A stretch of 64,000 bases of DNA from CAVQBP01 sp963740945 (GCA_963740945.1 CAVUGE010000008.1:1-64000); one strand, 5' to 3'; shown: positions 36,401 to 45,711, counted from the stretch's first letter. Translations and numbers: made by a program. Notes: generated by a model from the letters alone, not told the origin.

Positions 36401-38275
36401 ATGGCAAATTTCAAAACTGAAGAAGTAAATACCGATCTATTGATAATCGGTGGTGGTATGGCAGCTTGCGGAGCAGCAGTTGAAGCTGCATATTGGGCAA
36501 AGAAACATAACCTTAAGGTTACCATGGTCGATAAAGCCGCTGTTGATAGAAGCGGTGCTGTAGCCATGGGGCTTTCAGCAATCAATCAATATGTGGGAAT
36601 TAAAGACGGTAAGAATACCGTTGAAGATTATGTAAAATATGTTCGCAGCGATTTAATGGGAATTACGCGTGAAGATTTGGTATATAACATTGCTCGTCAT
36701 GTAGATTCCAGTGTTCATTTATTTGAAAAATGGGGGCTGCCGATATGGAAAGATGCTGATGGTAATTATGTTCATGAAGGCAAATGGCAATTAATGATTA
36801 ATGGTGAATCCTATAAAGTTATAGTTGCCGAAGCTGCTAAAAATGCAATCGGGGCGGAAAATATTTATGAAAGAGTTTTCATTGTAGGGCCCTTGATGGA
36901 TGGCGATGTTTGTGTTGGTGCTGTTGGCTTTAGTATTCGTGAAGAAAAATTCTACGTATTTAAAGCTAAAGCAGTATTGGTAGCTATGGGCGGCGCAGTC
37001 CATGTATTTAAACCGCGTTCATCCGGTGAAGGACTTGGCCGTGCATGGTATCCCCCATGGAACGCCGGTTCAAGCGCATATTTTACACTCAAAGCAGGTG
37101 CGGAAATGACCTGCCAGGAAGTTCGTTTTATTCCTGTTAGATTTAAAGATGCTTATGGTCCTGTAGGCGCATGGTTCTTATTATTCAAATCAAGAGCTAC
37201 CAATGGCGAAGGCGGCAATTATATGATTGAGAGACAAAGTGAGTTGGAAAATTGGGTTCCTTACGGAAAAGTAAAACCTGTCCCGGCAAATTTACGTAAC
37301 TGGCTTATGATGCTGGATGTTATGGATGGTAAGGGTCCAATTTATATGAAGACTGATGAAGCAATCAAAAAGATTGCATCTGAAGCAGGTGACGAAAAAG
37401 CAACCAAGAAAAAACTTAAAGAATTGGAATCCGAAGCATGGGAAGATTTCCTTGATATGACAATTTCTCAGGCTATACTTTGGGCAGGTACAAATACAGC
37501 ACCTGAAGAAAAACCTTCTGAAATTGCTGCTGCAGAACCATACTTTATTGGTTCTCATTCAGGTGCTTCCGGTGCATGGGTGAGCGGACCAAAAGATCTT
37601 GCACCTGATGAATATTTCTGGGGTTATGCAAATATGGCAACAATAAAAGGTATCTTCTGTGCTGGCGATGCTTCGGGAGCTTCGAGTCATAAGTTTTCTT
37701 CCGGCTCTCATGCGGAAGGGCGTATTGCTGCAAAAGGGGCTATTGACTATATAGTCGATAATCCAAATGGACATAATTATAATCAAGCTGAAATTGATGC
37801 ACTGAAAGAAGAAATATTAAAACCGCTCGATATTTTTAATCAGTTCAGCAATGCTTCAAGTGATCCGGAAGTTAATCCGAATTATATTAAACCAAAGATG
37901 TTCATGTTTAGGCTTCAAAAAATAATGGATGAATATGCAGGTGGTGTATCTTCACAATTTAAAACCAGTAAAGCTCTTTTAGAAAAAGGTCTTGATCTTC
38001 TGGAATACTTGAAGGAAGATTCCAGCAAGTTAGCTGCATCTGATTTGCATGAATTAATGAGATGCTGGGAAAATATTCATAGGATGTGGCAGGCTGAAGC
38101 ACATGTTAGAGCAATTTTGTATAGAGAAGAAACACGGTGGCCGGGTTACTATTATCGTGCAGATAAACCTTCAATGGATGAAAAAGACTGGAAGGTATTT
38201 GTCAACATGAAATGGGATCCGAAAAGCGATAAATGGGATGTCTTCTCAAAACCGATTATTTCAATAGTTAATTAG
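36401..38275 (+). CDS. aprA: Adenylylsulfate reductase alpha subunit
   Basis: 624 residues. FAD-binding LLIIGGGMAACGAAVEA is at the N-terminus, followed by VDKAAVDRSGAVAMGLSAIN. The middle has the AprA block GEGLGRAWYPPWNAGS and the C-terminal part RWPGYYYRAD, which carries a conserved active-site region. It reduces APS to sulfite and AMP with AprB in the cytoplasm. Intact, with a strong AGGAGG ribosome binding site. Confidence 0.97.
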   Translation: MANFKTEEVNTDLLIIGGGMAACGAAVEAAYWAKKHNLKVTMVDKAAVDRSGAVAMGLSAINQYVGIKDGKNTVEDYVKYVRSDLMGITREDLVYNIARHVDSSVHLFEKWGLPIWKDADGNYVHEGKWQLMINGESYKVIVAEAAKNAIGAENIYERVFIVGPLMDGDVCVGAVGFSIREEKFYVFKAKAVLVAMGGAVHVFKPRSSGEGLGRAWYPPWNAGSSAYFTLKAGAEMTCQEVRFIPVRFKDAYGPVGAWFLLFKSRATNGEGGNYMIERQSELENWVPYGKVKPVPANLRNWLMMLDVMDGKGPIYMKTDEAIKKIASEAGDEKATKKKLKELESEAWEDFLDMTISQAILWAGTNTAPEEKPSEIAAAEPYFIGSHSGASGAWVSGPKDLAPDEYFWGYANMATIKGIFCAGDASGASSHKFSSGSHAEGRIAAKGAIDYIVDNPNGHNYNQAEIDALKEEILKPLDIFNQFSNASSDPEVNPNYIKPKMFMFRLQKIMDEYAGGVSSQFKTSKALLEKGLDLLEYLKEDSSKLAASDLHELMRCWENIHRMWQAEAHVRAILYREETRWPGYYYRADKPSMDEKDWKVFVNMKWDPKSDKWDVFSKPIISIVN

Positions 38276-38327
38276 TTCTTATCTGGAATTTAAAAGGGGA
38301 TTTCTTCCGGATAAAGCTGTAATACAA

Positions 38328-38359
38328 AAGAGAATCCCGTATTTCTATGGGATTCTCTT
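38328..38359 (+). terminator. Hairpin terminator after aprBA
   Basis: AAGAGAATCCC (38328-38338) and GGGATTCTCTT (38349-38359) form a perfect 11-bp stem with a 10-nt loop, about 50 bp after aprA. The U-tract is weak. It probably ends or attenuates the sat-aprBA transcript. Confidence 0.7.
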
Positions 38360-38468
38360 GATTTATGGATTTCATTGTTATGTAGTTTGGAATTCAAATG
38401 TTGAATATCCGGAGCTAATATCAAATAGGAATAATAGAACATCAAATGAAGAAAGAAAAATAATATTA

Positions 38469-38734
38469 TGGAACCAGAAAAAACATATTCTTGCCCGCAT
38501 TGTAACGTGCCGTTAAAGAAATGGCTGTGTCCGCCGGAAACTTCATGGGATGTTGATTTCCAGTATATATGCTTCAATGACGAATGTTCTTATTACGTTG
38601 GAGGCTGGGATTGGATGCAGAAAAAATTCAATCAAAATATATCTTACAGGTTTAGACTTAATCCTTCTAACGGGGAATCCGGACCACTACCAGTCTGGTC
38701 TAAAGATGCATTAAAAAATTTTATAATCGATTGA
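38469..38734 (+). CDS. Small zinc-ribbon protein of the apr/qmo neighbourhood
   Basis: 88 residues starting at ATG 38469. YSCPHCNVPL and CFNDECSYYVGGW provide two Cys pairs for a zinc or iron site, resembling Ogr/Delta-like zinc fingers. The terminal motif GPLPVWSKDALKNFIID matches small proteins commonly encoded beside apr and qmo genes of sulfate reducers. Function is unknown; a link to APS reduction is inferred from conserved location. Confidence 0.75.
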
Positions 38735-38781
38735 AATGCAAACCTGCTTGTAAAATAATTCAGAATTAAAAGGTGGAGATC

Positions 38782-39570
38782 ATGGATGAAATAGAAAAAT
38801 TAAAAGAAACAATATTAAAGGAATATCCTAGGCTGTATAAAGAAAGTAAATTTCAATTCAATTGTCATAAAAATATCAGCTGCTTTAATAAGTGCTGCAG
38901 TGATGTTAATATTTTTTTAACTCCTTATGATATTATTCGCTTAAAAAATAGACTAAAAATTTCATCTCAGGAATTTTTAGATAAGTACACATTCCTTCCG
39001 ATAGATGAAAAACAAAATCATCCCGTTGTGATGTTAAAAATGAACAGTGATGAAAACAAATCATGTCCTTTTGTCAGTGACAAAGGTTGTTCAGTGTATA
39101 AGGATAGACCCTGGTCTTGTAGAATGTTCCCGCTAGGAGTTGCATCTCCAAAGGAAATCGGTAATAACGGTGATGGTGAATTTTATTTTATCCTTGAGGA
39201 GCCTGTATGCAAGGGTTATGAAGAGGAAAGAAATTTGTCTGTTAGTGAATGGATTAATGATCAACAAGTTGATGAATACACTGAAATGGGGGAGCAGTTC
39301 AAAGAGGTATCTCTCCATGATTATTTTAAAAAGGGAAAGCAGCTCGACCCTGCCAAACTTGAAATGTTTTATACCGTGTGCTTTAATATTGATAAGTTCA
39401 GGGAATTTGTATTTGAAAGTACGTTTTTAAAACGGTTTAATGTAGATGAAGAAATTATAAATAAAATAAAAGATGATGATGAAGAATTATTAATGTTTGG
39501 ATTCAATTGGTTGAAGTACTGTCTCTTTGGTGAAAAAACCATGAAAGTAAAAAATAAAATAAAAGATTAA
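38782..39570 (+). CDS. YkgJ-family cysteine-cluster protein
   Basis: 262 residues from ATG 38782, preceded by AGGTGGAG (an in-frame GTG at 38773 lies inside that site and is rejected). The YkgJ/Fli-like cysteine pattern is FNCHKNISCFNKCC, then CPFVSDKGCSVYKDRPWSCRMFP and CKGY, a likely Fe-S or zinc site. These proteins are widespread and uncharacterised. Here it lies between a zinc-ribbon gene and qmoC. Confidence 0.8.
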   Translation: MDEIEKLKETILKEYPRLYKESKFQFNCHKNISCFNKCCSDVNIFLTPYDIIRLKNRLKISSQEFLDKYTFLPIDEKQNHPVVMLKMNSDENKSCPFVSDKGCSVYKDRPWSCRMFPLGVASPKEIGNNGDGEFYFILEEPVCKGYEEERNLSVSEWINDQQVDEYTEMGEQFKEVSLHDYFKKGKQLDPAKLEMFYTVCFNIDKFREFVFESTFLKRFNVDEEIINKIKDDDEELLMFGFNWLKYCLFGEKTMKVKNKIKD

Positions 39571-39585
39571 ATTCCGGGTTACCTT

Positions 39586-40770
39586 ATGAATGACAGAAAA
39601 TTAATTAGACCTGATACGGAATTCATAAACTATATTAAAAAAAGTGGGGGAGAGAATCTTAAAAAGTGTTATCAATGCGCGACCTGCACATCTACCTGTT
39701 CTCTCTCGACAGAAGAATATGGATTTCCACGCAGACAAATGCTGCTGGCGCAATGGGGCCTGAAGGATCGCCTGCTTGAAGACCCATCGCCTTGGTTATG
39801 TTTCTATTGTGGAGACTGTTCAAAGAGATGTCCTCGAAAAGGTAATCCTGGTGAAACAATGATGGCGCTTCGCAGATATCTTACTTCACTATATGATTGG
39901 ACAGGGTTGTCCCGTCTCATGTATCGCTCGGTCTTCTGGGAAGCCGGTATCCTTGCTTTATTTGCTTCAGTAATAGTGCTTCTATTTACTTTACCATCCA
40001 ATTTTGGTTTTGGTCTGCTGAAGCGGTCCGGACCTTCAGCATTATCTACAGTTATGCTCGATAAGTTTGCACCTGTAGATATTGTAGACTGGGGCGACAG
40101 GATTATGGCATCTATACTAGGATTACTGCTGATTAGCAATGCTGCACGTATGTTTTCCGGCTTGGCACGGGGAGAAAAAATTCCTGTCAGCTTATATCTT
40201 ACACAACTGCCCCATTTTATAGTACAAGGATTGACGCAAAAGAGATGGGGAGATTGCGATAGTAAGGAATCGGTTAAAAACTGGATTCGTCATCTCTTTC
40301 TTGTTAGCGGGTATGCTATCATGTTTACTCTTGTTGTAGTTTTTCTTCCATTGTTCCAAATGAACGGCACAAATTTACACTGGACTGCCTTCCTTGGGTA
40401 TTATGCTACAATTGTCTTACTTGGATCGACAGCTTGGATTATTATCGACCGGATAATAAAGGGGACTGAAATGCATCAATTCAGTCATTTTTCAGACTGG
40501 TTATTTCCTATATTGCTTTTCCTTTCCGCTCTCAGCGGAATTCTTCTCCATATATTTAGGGTAACAGATATGGTTATGCCGACATACTATATATATATGA
40601 TCCATCTTGTGATTGTAGTACCAATGCTGGTGGTAGAAGTACCTTTTGGCAAATGGAGTCATTTATTGTATCGACCGCTTGCAGTATATGTTGCTGCAGT
40701 AAGAAGCAGAGCGAGAGAATTAAACGAACAAAAAACAATCTCATCAAATCAGGCTGCAGTCTCAGCATAA
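39586..40770 (+). CDS. qmoC: QmoC, HdrC-HdrE-like membrane subunit of the Qmo complex
   Basis: 394 residues. The N-terminal HdrC-like ferredoxin has CYQCATCTSTC and CFYCGDCSKRCP. From about residue 120 it becomes a NarI/HdrE-like cytochrome b with about six helices. Haem-ligand histidines are plausible in LPHFIVQG, IRHLFLVSG, QFSHFSDW and IHLVIVVP. This fusion is the QmoC architecture and anchors QmoAB to the quinone pool. It is displaced from qmoAB by sat, aprBA and two small genes, 15 bp after the YkgJ gene. Confidence 0.92.
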   Translation: MNDRKLIRPDTEFINYIKKSGGENLKKCYQCATCTSTCSLSTEEYGFPRRQMLLAQWGLKDRLLEDPSPWLCFYCGDCSKRCPRKGNPGETMMALRRYLTSLYDWTGLSRLMYRSVFWEAGILALFASVIVLLFTLPSNFGFGLLKRSGPSALSTVMLDKFAPVDIVDWGDRIMASILGLLLISNAARMFSGLARGEKIPVSLYLTQLPHFIVQGLTQKRWGDCDSKESVKNWIRHLFLVSGYAIMFTLVVVFLPLFQMNGTNLHWTAFLGYYATIVLLGSTAWIIIDRIIKGTEMHQFSHFSDWLFPILLFLSALSGILLHIFRVTDMVMPTYYIYMIHLVIVVPMLVVEVPFGKWSHLLYRPLAVYVAAVRSRARELNEQKTISSNQAAVSA

Positions 40771-40836
40771 TTAATTGGGTTTTTAATACTAATAATCTGA
40801 TTACGAAGGGATTGTTAAAAATATTTCAACTTAATT

Positions 40837-40872
40837 CATAACTTATAAATGTTGTTATCTGGATAAGTTATG
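40837..40872. terminator. Inverted repeat between convergent qmoC and the PEP-synthase-like gene
   Basis: CATAACTTAT (40837-40846) and ATAAGTTATG (40863-40872) make a perfect 10-bp stem. It lies between two convergent transcription units, so it can act as a bidirectional terminator. Confidence 0.6.
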
Positions 40873-40906
40873 CATAGCTTATAGGGTTACTTCAGATCCT
40901 TTGAAT

Positions 40907-43567
40907 TCAATCATTGTTTCCTTCAATAAATTTCATAGCAGGTGCAGAATCACCTTTTAGGAAAGCATCAACAAATTTATTAATATTTTCATCGTTTGTA
41001 AGAGTGACATCGACGTTTCTTACGGCACCCATTAATCTTCCTATTTCAGTTAGCAAAAATAGAATAGAAGATAATGGAATTTTTCTAATTGTCGCTAATA
41101 CATGATCATTTTTATGTGAAACCGAAAAGTTCAAAGTTTCCAAGACTTTAGAAACAATTTTTGCTCTTCTCATTCTTCGTATCGGATCGGCTGCACCGCC
41201 CCGGAAATTAAAGTTTATATAATTATTGTTAAGCTCCTCACTAGCATAAGCATCAAGCCTGGAAAAATGATATCCCAATCTTGAAAAGAAATTCACATAA
41301 CAGTCGGAAATGATAGCATAACTCCGGCTGCCCAAATCTCTATCGCTTCTGTTTGAATCAACTACGTTTGACATAAGGAGATTTGTAAATCCTTTAAGAT
41401 CGATAGGCAAGGGACCTGCCCATCTGATACCAGGTGCAGTCATACCTTTTATTAGAGAAAGAAAGGGAATTGAAATAATATCTTTAGGAGTGATATATTT
41501 TTTACCTTCAACATTGGATAGACCATTTCCCAGATCGATAACATGGATATCTAAAGGCACGGAAAATTTAAGAGGATAGGCATGTTTATTCTCAAATTGT
41601 GCGGACTCATAAAGCGAAAACATTTCTCTCATTGCATATTCGTGGGCGAACCTGGTTACATCATGAAGTGTTTTACAATTCTCCGGTGTAAAATCAGAGG
41701 AACCTGGATCTGATAAATTTAACGGTATAACGAGCTTTGAAATATTCTGCCAGATACGGTGCATGGGGCTTTTTATAAAGACATTTTTACTAGTTGAAGC
41801 TGATTTATACTTTTCAAGTAATTCTTCTGCCAAACCTAAATAAACTTTATTTTTATTGGCATCAATTGTAATTACCATATCGTTAGATAGAATTTCCGTA
41901 GCATTTTTTGTATTTACAATAACAGGAATGCCCAACTCTCGTGCTATAATAGCTAAGTGTCCTGTTGTATTTCCGATATCTGCTACCAACCCTGAAGCTT
42001 TATGGAGAACTCGAGTTAATTCAGGTGATGTTTTTTTAACTACAAGAATACCACCCGATGGAAAATTGATCAGATCTTTTGACCTGTTCAATAAGAAAAC
42101 TTTTCCTGAACTAATTCCCGGACTTGCACAAGCTCCTTCATTTATCAAAATAGGATATTTTAAGTCTGTTTTTTCAGTATCAAGTTTTCCATTTGAATTA
42201 AAAGTATTTGGTTTAGAAATAGCCAATGGTCTACATTGTAAAATATATACTTCACCACTCTTATCTATCGTCCATTCAATATCCTGCGGGGTACTAAAAT
42301 AATTTTCTATTCTTAAAGCATATTCAGTAATTGTTTTTATCTGATCTTCGGTTAAACATGATTTATGTACAAGGTCATCGGGTATTTTCTCTTCAAATAA
42401 ACCATCAGTTTCTCTTGGGATAGTTTTATAATTCTGATTTCCAGGTTTGAAGTTAATTATTTTATGTGTAACCGGATCAACAATAAATTCCTGGGGAGAG
42501 ACACTTCCATCAACAACTTTTGTCCCAAGACCTCTTACGGCATGAATGATAAAACCATTTCTAATCCCTAAAGGGTCTTTAGTAAATAGAACTCCGCTAA
42601 CTTCGGAGTCGATCATTTGAAGACACCCGATACTCATAGGCATATCTACATCCCTTAATCCGGTAAAATAACGGTATACAAGTGACTGGGGTAAATATTT
42701 GGAAATTAAAACTTCAAAACATGCATCAATAAGATTAGATTTACTGACATTAAGTGCAGTATAGTGCAATCCCGCAAATGAATAATGGAGGTCATCTTCA
42801 CCAACAGCACTCGATCTTACTGAAATTAATATATCCCCATATTTACTTGACAAATACTCATAATTATTAATAATTAATTTTTCAATAAGCTGAGGGATAG
42901 GTGAAGCAATAATTAATGCTTGAATAACCTGGCTTACCTGTTGTACATTTGCATTATCATTAAAGTTAATAGAAGAAATTGCTTTATCGATCTGTGAGTA
43001 TAAATCTCCCTGAGATAAAAAATCCTTAAAGAACCTTGAAGTAATGGAAAAACCATCGGGTATAGGTATTAAAAGTTTATTATGAATTTCGCATAAGCGG
43101 CTTATTTTTCCGCCAACTTCCTTGGTTTGCTCTATAGTAATTTCATCAACTCTATATGAGTAAGGATTATTTGCAATTGCAGAATTTGCAGAATCAACCT
43201 TTTTGCATTCATCACAATCAGGTTCAAGGCAATCCCATCTGATGGGACAAAATGAACCTGGAGCAAGTACATCCGAACATTTATCTTTGATCTTTGAGAC
43301 CTGGTTAAGTAATCCTTTGTATTTACCTTCACACATAACTGAAAGGTGTTGAGTAACTTCTTGCGTATTTGTTAAAATATCAGAAAATATCCCATAAATT
43401 TCCCCTTTGGAAAATGGTTTCCCCGAAACGAGAAGTTCGCTCAAGCTACCCATTAATTTCAGCACTTCGTCATTAGAATGTAAGAGACTCTGGAAATGAC
43501 GAAGCTTTTCTTTAAATGAAATCGAATCCGCCTTTTTATTCCCTAATAATTTTTTAAAAAAAGTCAT
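40907..43567 (-). CDS. PEP-synthase/PPDK-like protein lacking the C-terminal PEP barrel
   Basis: 886 residues. Residues from about 105 have an unusual cysteine cluster, CPIRWDC..C..CDEC. Then comes a PEP/pyruvate-kinase-type ATP-grasp domain (VRSSAVGEDDLHYSFAGLHYT, DIEWTIDKSGEVYILQCRP). A swivelling phosphohistidine domain follows, with the catalytic His in TGHLAIIARELGIPV (about residue 560). After that the usual TIM-barrel is not recognisable. The last 280 residues instead contain AHEYAMREMF and FNFRGGAADPIRRMRRA. Such proteins may phosphorylate something other than pyruvate. It is at the 3' end of the minus-strand block. Confidence 0.75.
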   Translation of the reverse strand: MTFFKKLLGNKKADSISFKEKLRHFQSLLHSNDEVLKLMGSLSELLVSGKPFSKGEIYGIFSDILTNTQEVTQHLSVMCEGKYKGLLNQVSKIKDKCSDVLAPGSFCPIRWDCLEPDCDECKKVDSANSAIANNPYSYRVDEITIEQTKEVGGKISRLCEIHNKLLIPIPDGFSITSRFFKDFLSQGDLYSQIDKAISSINFNDNANVQQVSQVIQALIIASPIPQLIEKLIINNYEYLSSKYGDILISVRSSAVGEDDLHYSFAGLHYTALNVSKSNLIDACFEVLISKYLPQSLVYRYFTGLRDVDMPMSIGCLQMIDSEVSGVLFTKDPLGIRNGFIIHAVRGLGTKVVDGSVSPQEFIVDPVTHKIINFKPGNQNYKTIPRETDGLFEEKIPDDLVHKSCLTEDQIKTITEYALRIENYFSTPQDIEWTIDKSGEVYILQCRPLAISKPNTFNSNGKLDTEKTDLKYPILINEGACASPGISSGKVFLLNRSKDLINFPSGGILVVKKTSPELTRVLHKASGLVADIGNTTGHLAIIARELGIPVIVNTKNATEILSNDMVITIDANKNKVYLGLAEELLEKYKSASTSKNVFIKSPMHRIWQNISKLVIPLNLSDPGSSDFTPENCKTLHDVTRFAHEYAMREMFSLYESAQFENKHAYPLKFSVPLDIHVIDLGNGLSNVEGKKYITPKDIISIPFLSLIKGMTAPGIRWAGPLPIDLKGFTNLLMSNVVDSNRSDRDLGSRSYAIISDCYVNFFSRLGYHFSRLDAYASEELNNNYINFNFRGGAADPIRRMRRAKIVSKVLETLNFSVSHKNDHVLATIRKIPLSSILFLLTEIGRLMGAVRNVDVTLTNDENINKFVDAFLKGDSAPAMKFIEGNND

Positions 43568-43684
43568 TATTTAATTTTTTATTATACCCTAATTATATAT
43601 TCTTTTACTTTTGATTGGTATTTTATAGTATATATAATAGAATGTATTAGAACTAAATAGTACAAAACTTGTATAATTTTACCT

Positions 43685-44095
43685 CTAGCTTCCTTTTCCA
43701 ATTGCTAACGTATGAGATACAATCGAACATAATTCTTCAGTAGTAAATGGTTTTAAAAGAAAACCTGATACATTATTCAGAGTCTCATTAACGGAATTAT
43801 TATTTTCACTTAAATTAAAATTTATTCCTGAAGTAAATCCAGGCATAACAATTACAGGAATTAAAGGATAAATATTTTTTATTCTTCTTAAAACTTCGCT
43901 TCCATTCAATCCCGGTAACAGAAAGTCCAGAAAAACAAGATCAAAAGTATCATTTCTTATCAATTTTATCCCTTCTAAAGCCGTATTACAAAGAGTTACC
44001 AAATAATTAATATTTGAATCTCCTTTTAATGCTTTTTCTATTGATTTAAGAATTATTTCTTCACTATCAATCGCAAGAATTTTTATTGTTTTCAT
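43685..44095 (-). CDS. Single-domain response regulator (receiver)
   Basis: 136 residues, a stand-alone receiver domain. The acidic pocket (LAIDSEE), the phosphoacceptor Asp in LVFLDFLLPGLNG and the conserved Lys in FLLKPF are present. The usual Thr/Ser switch before the Gly reads VMPGFTS, so it seems altered. No output domain. It is 9 bp downstream of the haem-sensor gene and presumably its partner. Confidence 0.8.
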   Translation of the reverse strand: MKTIKILAIDSEEIILKSIEKALKGDSNINYLVTLCNTALEGIKLIRNDTFDLVFLDFLLPGLNGSEVLRRIKNIYPLIPVIVMPGFTSGINFNLSENNNSVNETLNNVSGFLLKPFTTEELCSIVSHTLAIGKGS

Positions 44096-44104
44096 TCTAT
44101 ATTG

Positions 44105-45664
44105 TTACAATGGTAATTTAATTATTACAGATGTTCCGATTCCGCTTGAATTAATAATTATTTTACCTTTATGCATTTCAATTATATCTTTGCATACAGT
44201 AAGACTTATGCTGATTTTCTCAAAATTTTCAATATTTGAATTATTAGTCGGATCAAGAATTTTCTGTAAAACACTACTTGGGATTTCTTTGCCTGTATCC
44301 GTAAAAACAATTTCTATATCTTTATCATCGTTCAAATAAGAGGATGTAATGTTTACTATTCCCCCCGCCGTCATCGATCCGGAAGAAGTTAAAAGCAGAT
44401 TTAAAAAAACCTGTTCGATTAAATCAGAATCTGCTGATACTTTTGGGAGATTTTTACACATTGATGTAATAATTTGAATATTACGGAAATTTGAAAATTT
44501 TTCTATAACGGAAATTGAATGTCTGATTACGTTGTTGATATCTGTCTCCGTAAAATCCGGTTTCTTTTGTTTTGGAAAGGATAAAATATTTCGAATGCTT
44601 TCTCTAATTTTTAAAGCTTCCATTCTAACTGTTTCATAATCGCTTCTTCTCATATCAGATATATCAGTTTCTTTTATCAAGCTTTCACAATAGATGATTA
44701 TACCGGTTAAAGGATTATTGATTTCATTTGCAACTTCATCTGCAAGTTTTCCGACGGATGCAAGTTTTTCAGATTCAATTAATTGAGATTGAGTTGTCAT
44801 TAATTGCTTCTGCATTTTATTAAATGATTCCGACAGTAATCCCAGTTCAGCTTTACCCGGCGGTATTTCACGGTTAAAATCTCCTTGCGCAACTCTTAAA
44901 GTTCCATCTAACAAATTTTTTACAGGCTTTCCAATTAGATATTTGATTGAAAAATAAGTAATTATTGACGCAATTAACGCAAATAATATTGTAAGAAAAA
45001 TCAACTGAGTTCGAGTTTTTTCAAGATCTGAAATAATTTTTTTAATTGATACTTCAATTTCGATAAATCCTAATATTGTTTGTGAAGAATCGTGAGGTGA
45101 AAGCGAAGGTGTATCGGCTTCTGATTTTCCTTTGACTATATATACATGTTGTTCAGCAGTTGAATGACAAACACCATTATAACAACTTGTAGAATTATAA
45201 ATTGGGAGTGAATTATATATAAGATTATTTTCATCATCTATCCGGAAGTGTTTAAATTTTTTAATACTAGCTTTTATTTTTTTATCATTTTTAGCATGAC
45301 AACTTACACATAACTGGCTGCTTTGTGATATATTTTTATCAATTTCCGAGTGCATAGAAGAAAACTTGATTGATCCATTATGGTTTAAAATCCTTATTGA
45401 TTTGATATCCTCGCTGCCAACAATATTATTTACAGCCAATGAAATATCATCCCGCCGGTTTTTAAGCATGCTCACTCTCAGAATCTTTTCAATGGTTTGA
45501 CTAAGTTGACCAGTATTATTACTTATGGAAGAGATCGAATCTTCTTTTTGTTTTATCAAACTAAATATCGAAAACATTCCCATTGTAAGAAGAATTATTA
45601 CCCCAAGCAAGATTGATACCCGCGTGGAAATACTAATATATTTGAATTTTTCAAGCAGTTTCAA
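44105..45664 (-). CDS. Membrane di-haem sensor with a degenerate histidine-kinase core
   Basis: 519 residues from TTG 45664. TM1 spans about 17-38 and TM2 about 221-243, flanking a periplasmic domain with CVSCH (119-123) and a CX4CH motif CYNGVCH (161-167), both covalent c-haem sites. HAMP follows at about 245-295. The H-box reads LADEVANEINNPLTG: the phosphoacceptor His is Asn313. The N-box (FLNLLLTSSGSM), G1 box (DTGKEIP) and G2 box are also altered. It therefore looks like a pseudokinase that senses redox or ligand state. It sits just before the receiver gene. Confidence 0.82.
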   Translation of the reverse strand: MKLLEKFKYISISTRVSILLGVIILLTMGMFSIFSLIKQKEDSISSISNNTGQLSQTIEKILRVSMLKNRRDDISLAVNNIVGSEDIKSIRILNHNGSIKFSSMHSEIDKNISQSSQLCVSCHAKNDKKIKASIKKFKHFRIDDENNLIYNSLPIYNSTSCYNGVCHSTAEQHVYIVKGKSEADTPSLSPHDSSQTILGFIEIEVSIKKIISDLEKTRTQLIFLTILFALIASIITYFSIKYLIGKPVKNLLDGTLRVAQGDFNREIPPGKAELGLLSESFNKMQKQLMTTQSQLIESEKLASVGKLADEVANEINNPLTGIIIYCESLIKETDISDMRRSDYETVRMEALKIRESIRNILSFPKQKKPDFTETDINNVIRHSISVIEKFSNFRNIQIITSMCKNLPKVSADSDLIEQVFLNLLLTSSGSMTAGGIVNITSSYLNDDKDIEIVFTDTGKEIPSSVLQKILDPTNNSNIENFEKISISLTVCKDIIEMHKGKIIINSSGIGTSVIIKLPL

Positions 45665-45711
45665 TTAATGCCCATGCTTCATATTCTTAATTGTTGAAAA
45701 ATAAAAAATTA

